Shown in pieces: positions 26,001 to 37,267 of a stretch of DNA of 64,000 bases. Each line of letters opens with the position of its first letter. The first letter of the stretch is position 1. The position numbers and the translations under genes were made by a program. The stretch is from Phallus indusiatus (Eukaryota; Basidiomycota; Agaricomycetes; Phallales; Phallaceae): contig JAQFWX010000019.1 of NCBI GenBank assembly GCA_027605045.1, positions 62,001 through 126,000 of the forward strand, in the 5' to 3' direction. The notes beneath the pieces were generated by a model, which saw only the letters and a list, made by a program, of their open reading frames with translations, made no database searches and had not been told where the DNA came from.

Positions 26001-27037
26001 TCAATTGACATTCTCGTACTCGTCCATATCTTCAATTCCCAGGTACGACTGAACAACACCCCAGTCTATTCCCGACCTCTTTATAATAGGACACAAGAGC
26101 AAAAAATTGTCTTTCCGAAAGATGAATATCATATTTCACTCGAAAACCAAAAAGAATACTTACCTGTCCAGCGCACAGCCGCTTCGTGGGCTAACATGAT
26201 CGCTCGCCTTTTTGATTCTACTTGAATGGGGTCGCATGCACCATACTGCGCGAGTTCTTTCTTCACTTGCTCGATTTCAGCGGTTTTCTCGGCCAAAACG
26301 GAAAGGGCAGCGGTTCTTTCGGGCTGGAAACCATAAGTTCAGGTGATACTGCTTAGCAGGGGGTAGAAGGATCACATACACTTTCGCGTCGGACAACACG
26401 CTCTTGCTCAAGAAGGTTTTTAAGCTCTGAGAAATTTGCTCGCGCGATTTCATTTTGTCGCTTCGCAGCTTTGAGGCGATTGTTCAACTAATAATGCATA
26501 GGTTATGCCTGTGTGGGTCGACAGGTTGGGATCTTACCGCTGTTCCATGTTGGGAAGGAAAACTCCAAAAGACTTATCGCGAGTGAGGGCATATATGCGT
26601 TTTATTTATCGAGATGCTTACAATTCGATGAACCGACTTTATCTGATTGCACTAGTCCATCATCGACGAGGCTTTGTAAAACTTCTTTTACACTCTGGGA
26701 AACTAAATGATGCGCGGATGACTTTGCGGACTGGGAACAATCTAATGCATTTGCTACTTACCAATTCCTTTCATTTTGGGTGCCAGCTTCTCCAGCTCTT
26801 TCAGCTAGGGATAATAAGCATAAAAATTGATTATAACTTGATTGACGTCTTACTTGGTAGAAATCCTTCTGCAATAACGTGGTTAACACTTGAACTGAAT
26901 GCCAGTGGTACATGACTCACCGTTTCATGAAAAAGCTCGAGAAGTTTTGTTCTCTTTTCTTCTGCAGAGAGTCCACGACCCTGTTAGTTTTCATTCAATA
27001 TTCTGGAATGTGAATAACAAGACTAAGGACTCGCCAT
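26001..27037 (-). CDS. MND1: Meiotic nuclear division protein 1 (MND1)
   Basis: MND1 pairs with HOP2 to stimulate Dmc1/Rad51 strand exchange in meiosis. After an ATG microexon the protein reads GRGLSAEEKRTKLLELFHET, then the winged-helix segments KMKGI, VLQSLVDDGLVQSDKIGSSN and FFWSFPS. A coiled coil follows (NNRLKAAKRQNEIARANFSE; LAEKTAEIEQVKKELAQYGA) and then DPIQVESKKRAIMLAHEAAV. The C-terminus is SGIDWGVVQSYLGIEDMDEY, ending at 26001. There are about seven short exons. The intron after the start codon (26981-27034) begins GCGAGT. Length and motif order fit the family. Confidence 0.88.
26981..27034 (-). other. MND1: Putative GC-AG intron directly after the MND1 start codon
   Basis: ATG at 27037-27035 is followed by GCGAGT, and 54 nt later AACAG precedes GGTCGTGGACTC (GRGL). 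The simple GT alternative here (GTCCTT) puts the next exon out of frame. An undetected upstream exon remains possible. Confidence 0.55.
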
Positions 27038-27748
27038 TCTTTGATCAGGTGTGAGAGTGAATAGAAGCCAATTAAGAGTGTTGGGTCGTGTGACAAGTCG
27101 CGTCCACTAAATACCATAGTATGCATGGCATCTACCTTTTTTTACAGCTTCAAATAAATAAGACCGCGGGCGCGAATCGATTTTTTCAGACCCGTAGAAA
27201 GAGTATTTGCAGTGAGAATTTCTGAATCAAAGAACAGGTCGCGCAATTTTAGCTATGTACTGTCCCACTGGCAGAGGCTCTAAGAATATATACATGTACC
27301 TGACAGAAGACGTTCCAAGAAGCGAGTTAATTTCACACCGTAAAACTGATTGGACTTGAAAATCGAATGATACGCTATATGCAGTTCGACACGGGTTTGA
27401 TATTCTATCGAGCAAAGACTAAAGTCACCGTGACAGACATCTGCTAAAGTCGATGTCTACTAGTAGTAAGTTGAACAATGTAAAAGTACTAGACTTTGGA
27501 TAAATGTATCGCCTCGGAGGACACTTATAACCACCGGAGGATATGCCCCCGTTAATGATGCCAGTGGAGCCAAGGCAAAGAATCACAGCCAAATCACAGC
27601 CTATTAGCTGGGCGAAAGATCTCAAAAGGCGCCCGTAGCGCGAGACGCCAAGTGCTCGGAATTTTCCGTTACGTCAGCAACTACAAACTGTAAGCCGACT
27701 TCTCCTCCCTGATCCTCTAATCCTCAAGACTTCAAGACCACCTCCTCG
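27038..27748. other. Intergenic, divergent MND1/RPS8 promoter region
   Basis: About 710 bases. Close to the RPS8 start there is a pyrimidine-rich run (27698-27746), as is usual at ribosomal-protein gene promoters. No other gene seen. Confidence 0.55.
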
Positions 27749-28790
27749 ATGGGTAAGTATTTCTTGTCCATCTGAATGTTCATCCACTGAATCGGTTTGA
27801 ATTTATGTCTCTTTAATTATACTAATTCCAATCTCTAGGTCAGTGACCTCGTCCTCACATTCTGTTCTTCTGACCCTAAAAAATTCATTAAACAGGTATT
27901 TCTCGTTCGTCCCGTCATAAGCGTTCGGCCACTGGTGCTCAGCGCGCCCATTACCGTAAGAAGCGCAAGTTCGAGTTAGGTCGTCAGCCTGCCAACACCA
28001 AGCTTGGTGCCAAACGGATACACACTGTCCGTGTCCGTGGTGGAAACATCAAATACCGTGCATTAAGATTGGAAAGTGGTAACTTCTCCTGGGGAAGTGA
28101 ACATGTAACCAGAAAAACTCGTATTATTGCCGTCGTAAGTGTATCTTAACCGGATGCGATTTTAAAAAAAGAGATGATTTATGTTGAGCACGATTCCAGG
28201 TTTACAACGCCTCCAACAACGAATTGGTCCGAACAAACACCCTTGTTAAAAGTGCTATCATCCAAGTAGATGCTACACCTTTCAAGCAATTCTACGAGCA
28301 GCACGTAAGCTACCTTAGCGTAACTGTCTTTCAGCAATATTCACACGATGTTTTTTTTCCTAGTATGCCCAACCATTGACTAAACGTTCTAAAGGCGCTG
28401 CTGCTGCTGCCGCTGCCGCTACTACTACGGAAGGTGAAGGTGCAGCAACCGAGGAAACAAAGAAGTCCGGCCACGTCCTGCGTAAATACGAGGAAAGAAA
28501 GAAAGGTCGGTGCTATTCGGCACAATTTTTGTAATATTCGGGCTTAGCGACTGTATCCAATCAGATGCTAAAATTGACCCGCTTCTTGAGCAACAATTCA
28601 ATGCCGGTCGTTTGTATGCAGCCATTTCTAGCCGGCCTGGCCAGAGTGGGCGTGCTGATGGATATATTCTTGAGGGTAAAGAACTGGAGGTCAGTGCGCA
28701 CCTTTTTCCCACACTACGGCATTCTGACTGACGCGCTGTATGCAGTTCTACCTCAGGAAGCTGAGAACCAGCAAGTCAAAACACAGCTAG
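27749..28790 (+). CDS. RPS8: 40S ribosomal protein S8 (eS8)
   Basis: Structural component of the small ribosomal subunit. The start [20 protein letters not shown] is the family hallmark, followed by [79 protein letters not shown], an alanine-rich insert ([16 protein letters not shown]), [34 protein letters not shown] and [20 protein letters not shown], ending RTSKSKHS. There are six introns. The first (27753-27895) interrupts codon 2 and seems composite. Full length and well conserved. Confidence 0.96.
27753..27895 (+). other. RPS8: RPS8 intron 1 with internal AG|GT junction (possible zero-length exon)
   Basis: Inside the 143-nt intron, a full 3' splice site (CTAAT branch-like sequence, then CTCTAG ending at 27838) abuts a full donor (GTCAGT at 27839). 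Each half, 86 and 57 nt, has the size of a normal intron here. Confidence 0.5.
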
Positions 28791-29332
28791 ATAATTCATG
28801 CGTGTGAGGTCTAAGAAATCCTCATGTGATATGAAGAGGCAGGGGAAATGTGTCGATAACAACAAAATTCTATCATGGGGCTATCCATTATGATTTTTCC
28901 ATCATACTCCCTTTTTAAATCTCCCGAATGTTTGTATGCAGCTAAACTATATTGTCATCGTCTATTTCCATGCCTTATACGCCGATATGACTTCCTTTTA
29001 ACCGTGTGATTTTTTCAATGGCAAGATGAGTGAATTATGTATACGCGACCCGTGCGGAGTCTCGCTTCCTTTTCCACACTACCTCAACTCGTCCTCGAGT
29101 TCGTGAAAAGCCCGCACCGAGCCTTCTACTGTTTGCCCCCATCACTCTTGATCGCCATCTACAGTTTCATTTTGTGTTTTTAGGTCGGGCGGATCCGGCA
29201 ACCGGCGGCTGTCCTGTGGTCTTGTCCATTGGCAACTACATCCGAGTACAAGGCGTCTTTTCTCATTTCACTTCCATCAACAATCTTTTTCCCTCTTGTG
29301 CTGTACACCCAGCTCGTTGCTCGTATGCTCTC
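28791..29332. other. Intergenic, RPS8 3' end and SET9 promoter
   Basis: About 540 bases in tandem orientation. The frame upstream of 29333 stays open to about 29030 but has no in-frame ATG, so it is taken as leader. Confidence 0.5.
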
Positions 29333-32300
29333 ATGGCCCCTATTGCGACAACGGTTCCAGTAAAAGTAAAAAAATCCAAGTCAAAATGGAGCATGACGGT
29401 CATCATGAACGCTAGAGACTTGTCGCGCGACGACGACTTTCTAAGGTGAGTCTTCTCTCCTTCACCTTCCGGTAGTCATAGGTGATGCTGAAGCGTTGTT
29501 GTCGATTTTTTTCATCTTTTTCAAAGCCACCTTCTTGTTGAACATCTTGGAACAGAGGATGCCCCTTTACAAGTTCACAAGATGGACCCGTCACGGCGGC
29601 TTCCTAAACATGATCCTGCGGACATACTCACTATTGTCAAGAAGGTTTGGCCTTGTTTAGTCTGAATTTGTACTGATTCGCTGAATCCATGTGCTATCGT
29701 AGTACATCGTTCGAAAAGGTGGGGCGTCAACCGCCTCTCAACGCGTTAAACGCGCCGTAGATGCACTTTTAGAGTACGCCCATTTTATATTTGTCCTTAA
29801 GATCAAGTGACCCTTCTCACCAATTTTTGCTTAGACTTCCCGCGGTAAAGCAATATTTACACAAACGCTCTCCGGCCCAAATTAACGCATTCGCGACGTG
29901 CGTCGTTTATTCATTTCTCACACCTTAACCCTTCCTCTCAACGATCAGGTTGCGTAAACAACAGTCATGCTTCACGTTATCTGGAATTGTACTTGCCTAA
30001 TGGGACCATTGAAATTTCCCATACATCTCGATATTCACATCGTACTGGAAAATCGGAATTATGCATCTTAGCCACCGGTCCGTTGAGAGTCGGCCAAGTA
30101 ATCACAGACTTAAAAGGTTCCCTGGCTCATCTAACGGTAGAAGAGGACGAAGAGCTCAGGAGGACTGATACTCGTCGACGGGACGGAGGGATTCGGAGGG
30201 ACTTTAGCGTTATACATTCAAACCAAAAAAATAGGAGCCATTTATTCTTGGGTCCGGCTCGGTTTGTTAACGTGAGTGATTGTACCTATATTTAATACTG
30301 ACGTTGTTTCTCTAAGAATAATGTTTTATAGCATGATTGTGACCATAATGTCGAGTTATTCCGAGATGGACGAATTATCACCTTTCGCGTTATTAAACCT
30401 ATTATGCCCGGTCAAGAAGTAACCGCGAATTATGGTGATGGATACTGTGCGCATTTTTCCCCTTCTTTAGGATTCACAATTAGCAGATCTTTGATGCTTA
30501 ACGGCGAAAATTGGGAGTGAGCCTGAACGGGAGTTCATCAATCTTCTCAATTAAGCATTAAATCGCGCTAATTCTGAAACTTCTCTTCCTCAATAAATAA
30601 ATAACTAAATTCATATTTTCTAGTCGGCAAGGGTAACCGTCATTGTTTATGCCAAACGTGCGAGACACATGGTCGGGGAGGATATGCTCCAGCTGAAGAC
30701 GTCGACACTGAACCGGATATTGACGACTCAAGCACAGACGAGGAAACGCGTGAGGCGCGAATTAGAATAGGATTAGGATTAGTTACCAAAGGTAATCCTA
30801 ATGAGCGACGTACGCGAAGGAGAGTATACGCCATAGTGGCAGAGCAGGACACGGACGAGGAAGATCGAGTGGAGATAGCAGAGGGATCTGCTAATAATCC
30901 TTCGGCTGTCTTAGCAGGGAAACCTGGTAATGCGTCCATTCATAGGCGACTGTCGGACGCTTCCACGCTTACATCTCTCTCAGACAGTGGAGTCCCTCCG
31001 CTAATGATACAAGACCCCTCCGGACCGTCGACATTTTCCAGTGTTGGCCCCTCCAGACAGCCCTCACTCCCCATTGATACCAGAGACTCGACTGTGACCC
31101 CCAAATCGTCAAGACAAAGCTCTGGCGATGCTCAAGATATACTGTTGGATAGTGTTGTTACTAAGGACGTGGCGAAGCTTGCTATTCAGAAAATGTCTCG
31201 CCGGTCAGGTCGGCCTTCAAAACACGGATTAGTTGTTACGTCTGTCTCGGAATCCCGGAAGTCTTCTGTTCAATCAAAGTCTGGTACACCTGTCGCTTCT
31301 ACTCCCACTCCCATTCCAAAGAAACCCCCCATCAAATCTCAAACGTCCGCTCCCCGATGCAATACCTGTTCCAATGAGATACCACAATCAGTAGGAATCA
31401 AATTCAATAAACAAGCAGTTCATACCTGTCCTAGGTATGTTATACCTCTCACGTCTATGTCTATATAGCACAACTGACCTTCTTTTTTACGCCAATTTTA
31501 AGATGCCGGAGACATTATGCAATATACGGCTCTGTATACCCAAATCGGACTGCAAATCTGAAACCTCTCTCGTCATCTTCATCTGAGGGTGAATCAGATG
31601 ACGATGATCCAAACAAGTCTAATAATTCATTACTGGATTCATTAAGCAAACGTCGTAAACTCGATTCATTGTCTCTTCTGGGTCGAATAGTCTCTGATGG
31701 ACAAGGCTCTTGGGACAACCCCGCGGTCGGAGACAAACGCAAGTGGGAGGTGATGAACCATGTGCCGGAGAAAGAAAAAATCATTCGTCGGATTTGTGCG
31801 GCTTCTTCACTCCCTTTTGCCAAACCTATTCCTTTCTTATATTCTCGACCCTCACCTGTGACATTCGCGAGGAGTTCCTGGACCAGTGCGCCTTTCATTG
31901 ATCATGGCAAGGACGATGCCGTATCGAATGTCGGAGGACCATCTACTAGAAGTAGCGTGCAGAGGGAGACCACGAGTAATGCGCCCGGACGCTCAGGACG
32001 GCGATCGTCCTCCACGAAAACCGTATCTCCAGGACCGTTGTCTTTACCAGGACTCAAGCGTAAACGAGACTCGCTTCAAGATTTGAGGCCAAAAGAGAGA
32101 ATAGGACGGGTATTTTACATGAAAAACGGAGCAAAGAAGATGCCGAAGGGTTGGGTCCTTATCACGGATTCGTCATCAGAGACCGATGATGAAGAGGGCG
32201 ATGCGGAGGCGGAGAATGGAAACTATGAGGATGGGCAGAAGGAGGGTGATAGCAAGATGGATGTGAAAGAGATGGTCAAAGATGGCGCTTTATCCGGACA

Positions 32301-32993
32301 AATCAAGCCATCGGAAGCCGATTCGTTGACACCCAAGATCGTGGCATCTGTTGTCTACGAGCAATCCTCTATCGTCTCCCTCTCTCCCAAAAGAATGAAG
32401 ATTCGAAATTCACCAGCTGTCCCCAAATTATTTGATAACCATAATAACGATACCATTCTTGACGGTACAACTTCTAATAACAACACTCCCCGAACCCGAG
32501 CTCGTACAAAGGCCGCTGACTCCGATGAGGCACTTCCGCCACCTCCTGTAGATGCGCGGCAAGATGCAACAGAACCTCCTGCGGCTCTTCAAGATGACGT
32601 TGACTCACCGCCCGGGATGACAAACAGTAACGTATCAACATCCGAATGCTCGGTTGACACGCTGGCGAATGAGAACAACGTGGATCATAGTGATGTCACT
32701 GTTGTGGAAAGCCACTTGGTACGTATCTGGTCCGCTCCCAGCTAATTCAAGATGCTCAATTATACAACCCGAACCAGACTGCGGTTCATACCGACGATCA
32801 CGTCGACATAGTCACTATTCTAGGAACTGTTAAAGAAACTGAAGTTGCGCGGTCGGCTTTGAAGATATCGAATCTTATTCATGGCACTGCATTCAGTTTT
32901 GGACATCCGGATGCTCGAATTTCATGGAAACCGAAATATAGATACGATGAGGTTTTGGGCTGGATATCGGAATCTGCTCCCCCCGCATCATAA
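29333..32993 (+). CDS. SET9: Histone H4-K20 methyltransferase SET9 (SUV4-20 family)
   Basis: The enzyme methylates histone H4 Lys20, a mark linked to DNA-damage checkpoint signalling. The N-terminal helical region contains NARDLSRDDDFLSHLLVEHL and RKGGASTASQRVKRAVDALL. The SET domain shows LELYLPNGTIEISHTSRYSH, GPLRVGQVITDLKGSLAHLT, LGPARFVNHDCDHNVELFRD, KPIMPGQEVTANYGDGYF and the cysteine-rich post-SET GNRHCLCQTCETHGRGGY. A long Ser/acidic, probably disordered C-terminus follows, with a further zinc-type C-x2-C (PRCNTCSNEI). The start MAPIATT at 29333 is the first in-frame ATG. The 3' end is uncertain: the frame stops at 32745 unless an intron ending at 32741 is removed, in which case it continues (LIQDAQLYNPNQ...) to 32993. 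Confidence 0.85.
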
Positions 32994-33920
32994 AAAGAAA
33001 TCAACTTTCACTTTCAAATAATATAATCTGACATAAATGACAAACCAACCACTTTCTTTGGTATCCCACTCGCTTAACATTATTTACGCAATTGTTCTTT
33101 TACGTGGTACGTAGTATTCCCTGTCCCAAGATTTTTTGTCTCCCTTTTATTGCACATACTTCATTTTGCGCATTTTGTTTTTTCTTCTCAATCGTCTTTG
33201 GACTGTCATTGAACTCTGTTTGTTGGGTCCTTTTTTTCATCGTCACTTGTCATATTAAGTTGAAATAGTTAGAACATTGTATCAAAACCGTAGTTATTTT
33301 TTTCTCCAAAGAGACGAATAATACAATACCAACGCAAAAGCGGAAAAAACGTACTTTCCTCCTTCTCTCATTGTATTTGTTTCATCAAATGACTATAAAA
33401 TCACCGCGCATATATCCACCACGAAGATGTGGAATTAACTAGATCCATCTATTTCTAGTCAATCTTTTTTACGGTTATTTTACACATGAGCGGAGGGGTA
33501 AATGTACGATACAACACTTCAATTTTATGTAAATCGAAAATCGAATTCTAATTTTCTGTGCTGTCCGCTCAATAGTAACTAGATCCCCCTAAATAATACA
33601 ATAATGAAGAAATCCACGATCTCAATGGAAAAATAATTATACATACCCCTGCAAAATACCGAGAAACAAAAAACAACGATTTCCGCTCCCGGAAGTTGTC
33701 ATTACGTACTTGATTATTATAGTGGCCATGAAGATCTAACATATGCACGTACCGCCATAAAGCTTGAAGATGAAAGTAAAGGCGCGGTGTCGTGGGAAAG
33801 CGCTTGCCTCTTACCTCCACCTGTGTCCTGTCTGTCTCTTCAGTCTCGTGTACTCCATTCTTTTCAAAGAACGTTCAACAACGATATCCTCGTCATCTAT
33901 TTTCATACTTTATAATAATA
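32994..33920. other. Long AT-rich intergenic region
   Basis: About 930 bases, T-rich around 33120-33310. No gene, repeat or recognised element. It should hold the SET9 3' end and the promoter of the DUF3669-like gene. Confidence 0.5.
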
Positions 33921-34959
33921 ATGGTCAATAAATCTTCCGATGAAGGTAATTTAATTGAAGACCTAGCAAAGTTACAACCTCTTCAACGCATTGGCGCGGG
34001 TAGTTTCGCCACCGTGTATATCTCTCATGGAGGGGCCTGTGCTTACAAGGTCGTTCATAGTGCCCAAAATACCGATATCATTGAAAAGGAATACCGCTTA
34101 ATCTCTGCACTGTACTTGAAATGCGATTCCAGCTCTTTTTTCAGACTTCCCCGATCTTATGCTTACTACGATCCTGCCACAAACACCCTTATTGTAGATC
34201 CCCCATCTTCATCTGGCATCGGCTATGTTCGTCGTCTAAGGCCATCGTTCACGGAGGAAAGTTTCTCACGTATCAAAATCGAAAACGCCTGCTATGTAAT
34301 GGATCGAGTTTTCGTGTTACCTTTCAGATTCAGCGAGCCGATCCGTGAACTCTATTACCCTGCTGCTTTCAAGGAAATTATCCCTCCTACGATATGTCGC
34401 TTGTATTTTGGCAAGGTACTTGATACGCCTTCCTCTCAAGAGGGGCGACCCATCCGATTCTTCAATTCCACGAATTTTCCTATTGACCGCGCCCGTTATG
34501 TTCAACTCGCCAAAATTCTGGATTTGGTCGATATAGACGAGGTTGTAGCCGGTATGGGGGATACGCTGGCGCGCTTACACTGGCATGGAGGCATTGACGG
34601 AAGAGATATTGAGTGGGTTGTGGGTGGGGATGGGTTTGCAGGAATCTCATATTTTGTAATCGACTTCAACCAGGCGCGTTTTTCTTGCATTTGATTTTCT
34701 CGTGTTCATATCAGTTGTTTTTTAGTGCAGAGAATGGGTGAAGACCATGGAGGGAGTTTCCGAATTGGTGACTGCTTTCATGTCGAACGATCCTTACTAT
34801 CCTCGACCGCGTCCTGATGATCCTTTGTATCAAACTTTCCGTGATTCGTATCTGAATGTGTGTCCCAGTGATCAAGACTTGCGCAAAATAGCTTTAGCTT
34901 TCGTGACGGGTATTGAAAAGGAACAAGCGAAACGTGATGCAGCACCCAGAAACACATAA
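33921..34959 (+). CDS. DUF3669-type fungal protein with kinase-like fold
   Basis: Two exons (33921-34673, 34726-34959) give 328 residues. A glycine-rich loop resembling kinases is near residue 25 (LQRIGAGSFATVYISHGG), followed by AYKVVHS with the lysine. MDRVFVLPFRFSEPI and a catalytic-loop-like LARLHWHGGIDGRDIEWV precede VIDFNQCREWV, matching the fungal DUF3669 pattern in which a kinase-like N-lobe is followed by H-W-x-G-x-D and I-D-F motifs. The C-terminus includes FMSNDPYYPRPRPDDPLY. Whether it phosphorylates anything is unknown, because a canonical HRD/DFG pair is not present. The intron between the exons has a GC donor. Such genes are often multicopy in mushrooms. Confidence 0.72.
34674..34725 (+). 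other. GC-AG intron in the DUF3669-like gene
   Basis: FNQ (ends 34673) must join CREWVKTMEG (starts 34726) in phase 0. The donor is CAG|GCGCGT and the acceptor TTTTAG. The GT donor a few bases later breaks the frame. Confidence 0.7.
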
Positions 34960-35593
34960 CACGCATCAAGGCGAATAAACACCCTACCACTTGCTACTTT
35001 TCCTATTCGCATTATGGCTAACAATATGCACTTTAGTCTTGTATGTTTGATACTCCTCTCTGTTTAATATTCTCTTAGATCGCTGCTCTCAGTTCAGTAA
35101 TATGCACAGTGACCTGTTGTATGTAATATCAGAAATGACTAGTTTATACGAGGTGCTACAAGTTTCTCCCTAAATGAGGATTGTGACTAAGTAGCTATAG
35201 TGAATCGTGCGTCATGAACCAAACCACGATTCAAATCCAACTTAACGGAAAAACCCCAATGCAGAATAGAATGGATAACGACAAAAGACGTTCTCAGTTA
35301 GTTTCTAAGAAGCGTCAGGATTGAAAAAGAAATGGCGGGGTAGACGGGGTTTTCAAATCGCACCAGTACAATCCACCGTTTAGCACGTTCCGCGAGATCC
35401 ACTGTTCCCAAAAACACCCCTTGACAGGTATCTATTATTCGCAACGCTGCTCACCGTTGACGCGGACGTCCAACGATGAAGAAGTTAATGAGGATTGAGG
35501 CCGATATTATTGGTCAGACAAAAACGGGTCAACGGAGGATTCCGAATCTACACTGTGTTCAATAGCACTATCCGATCTCTTTCTGAATGTACA
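34960..35593. other. Intergenic, no gene seen
   Basis: About 630 bases between two plus-strand genes. Short frames only. Confidence 0.5.
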
Positions 35594-36871
35594 ATGGACC
35601 CTAACGATGATATCGTTATCAACGAGAACAGGATCGTTGACAAAGTCACCAAACACCTGTATCCGAATCCCAATTTCTGTCGCCGATCACTACTCGATCA
35701 GTACCCGATGAGACTTGGAACGTGGTACAATCTAATTGGGCCCTGTGAGCTGCCCATGTATGCACCAGATGAAGAACCTTTTCATACTCTTAAAAGGATC
35801 CATACACTTCCAAAATTATATCCCAACCTTCGAAATTTTCCTCCAGATTATTTTCCTGAATTTCGTGTCCGGGACCACATGCTCCTCAACATGGCTCGCC
35901 GAAACAATGTCCCATACGCATTATACTCCCATCCTCACTTTCTGTACGCAGTTCGAGAATCTCCGAATCCGAAGTATGCGACCTTATTCGTAACGTTTTA
36001 TCATCATGCTGATCCCGATGGCCCAAGTCGCCATACGACATACACTTTCACGGAATCAATCCTCGCTTGTCCACGAAAGTACATGTGGTCGTTTCATATC
36101 TTGAACAAAAGGATCAGATGGTACACAAAAGCGTTGTCAGAAAATGACGAGTTACTTTGGATTCCTACCGTGAAACTGAAGAAGTCTGATGGTTCGTTGC
36201 ATAAAGGCAGCCTGATCGTGCTGCTCGGCTACCTTCTCCTCCTTCGTGAAAACTTTGTCTCGGAACTCTGGGAAGCGTCTAGATCGGATATGGTCGCTCC
36301 CGATTGGAGGAGTGAAGCGTTTGATGAATATACTTTGAGAGATATGCTTTACGTTGAATTGCATACCTCTGAAGATCGCGAACGAGTTATGAAACTTTTT
36401 TCTAAAGGACTAGGCCCTGCAACTATGAAAAAGTGTTTGAAGCTACGTAAGTGTTTCTAATTCATCATTCCTCTCTCTCGAAATTGAAGCTATTGGATGT
36501 TGTATCAAGAACAAAAACATGCTGACAAGGAGATGTCAAGATACAATCAATCTTATCTTCATTGGTCCGATGGATACTTGGGAGAAGAACCGTTGTACAA
36601 AGCGGAGCTGAGAAACTTTCGTAATATTGACGTTGCCAGCTTTCTTCAAGGCGCATATAGTAAAGATGTTCCCTCGACGGAACAGCTCCTCTCTAATTTA
36701 TATCGCCTGCGTCGACGTTTGCCACGGAAAGTTAGTGTCATATATCTTTTCCTTCACCGAGTCGGAGTGACGCACATTTTGTAGAAGGTTTATGTGGAAA
36801 TACGGAAAGCCTGGAAGCTATCTGTTCAAGAGGAAGGAATGTCACCTCTGGAAGAAGAGATGTCGTATTAG
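35594..36871 (+). CDS. Hypothetical protein, about 393 residues
   Basis: Three exons (35594-36450, 36490-36730, 36788-36871) join without breaking the frame. The protein starts MDPNDDIVINENRIVDKVTK and contains ESPNPKYATLFVTFYHHADP, TFTESILACPRKYMWSFHIL and SLIVLLGYLLLLRENFVSEL; the last has a hydrophobic patch but is probably not a membrane helix. It ends ...LEEEMSY. I do not recognise a family. The first splice site is odd: a strong GTAAGT at 36447 would break the frame, while GTGTTT four bases later keeps it (39-nt intron). The gene is rich in aromatic residues and lies beside BTB genes, so a lineage-specific accessory gene is likely. Confidence 0.6.
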
Positions 36872-37267
36872 AGGTATGGTTTTTTTTGTCACATACGAAT
36901 TTTCACATCTTAAAGTGACCAGACTCTGCATACATTGTCCACATGTTTAATTTGGTGCCAACCTCGCGCGCGAGGTCTAGATCCTCATCTCATCTTGAAG
37001 AAAATCGGCCGTCGGATATTGGTGCGGCATAAACATATCCATGTTATTATAATGCACGAGAGGTTTCATGATTCTCATCGATACCTGTGTCAGAATGTTT
37101 GGTCATCGACGCATTGTGACGTTTCGTTTTTCGAAACACGTTGAAGAAGCGAGGCATTGCTAATCGTTTGTGTTTATAACAAGCAGGGACATGTTGACGT
37201 CTCCGAGTTTCCACAAGATCAACTGAGATCGACTTACTCCCTCTTTTATCGTATCATCATCAGTCAA
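36872..37267. other. Intergenic upstream of BTB gene 1
   Basis: About 400 bases. The segment just before the next start has no supported upstream coding exon. Confidence 0.5.

Noticed and set aside
29030..29332. N-terminal extension of SET9
   Set aside because: The frame is open but begins with GTG and has no in-frame ATG before 29333.
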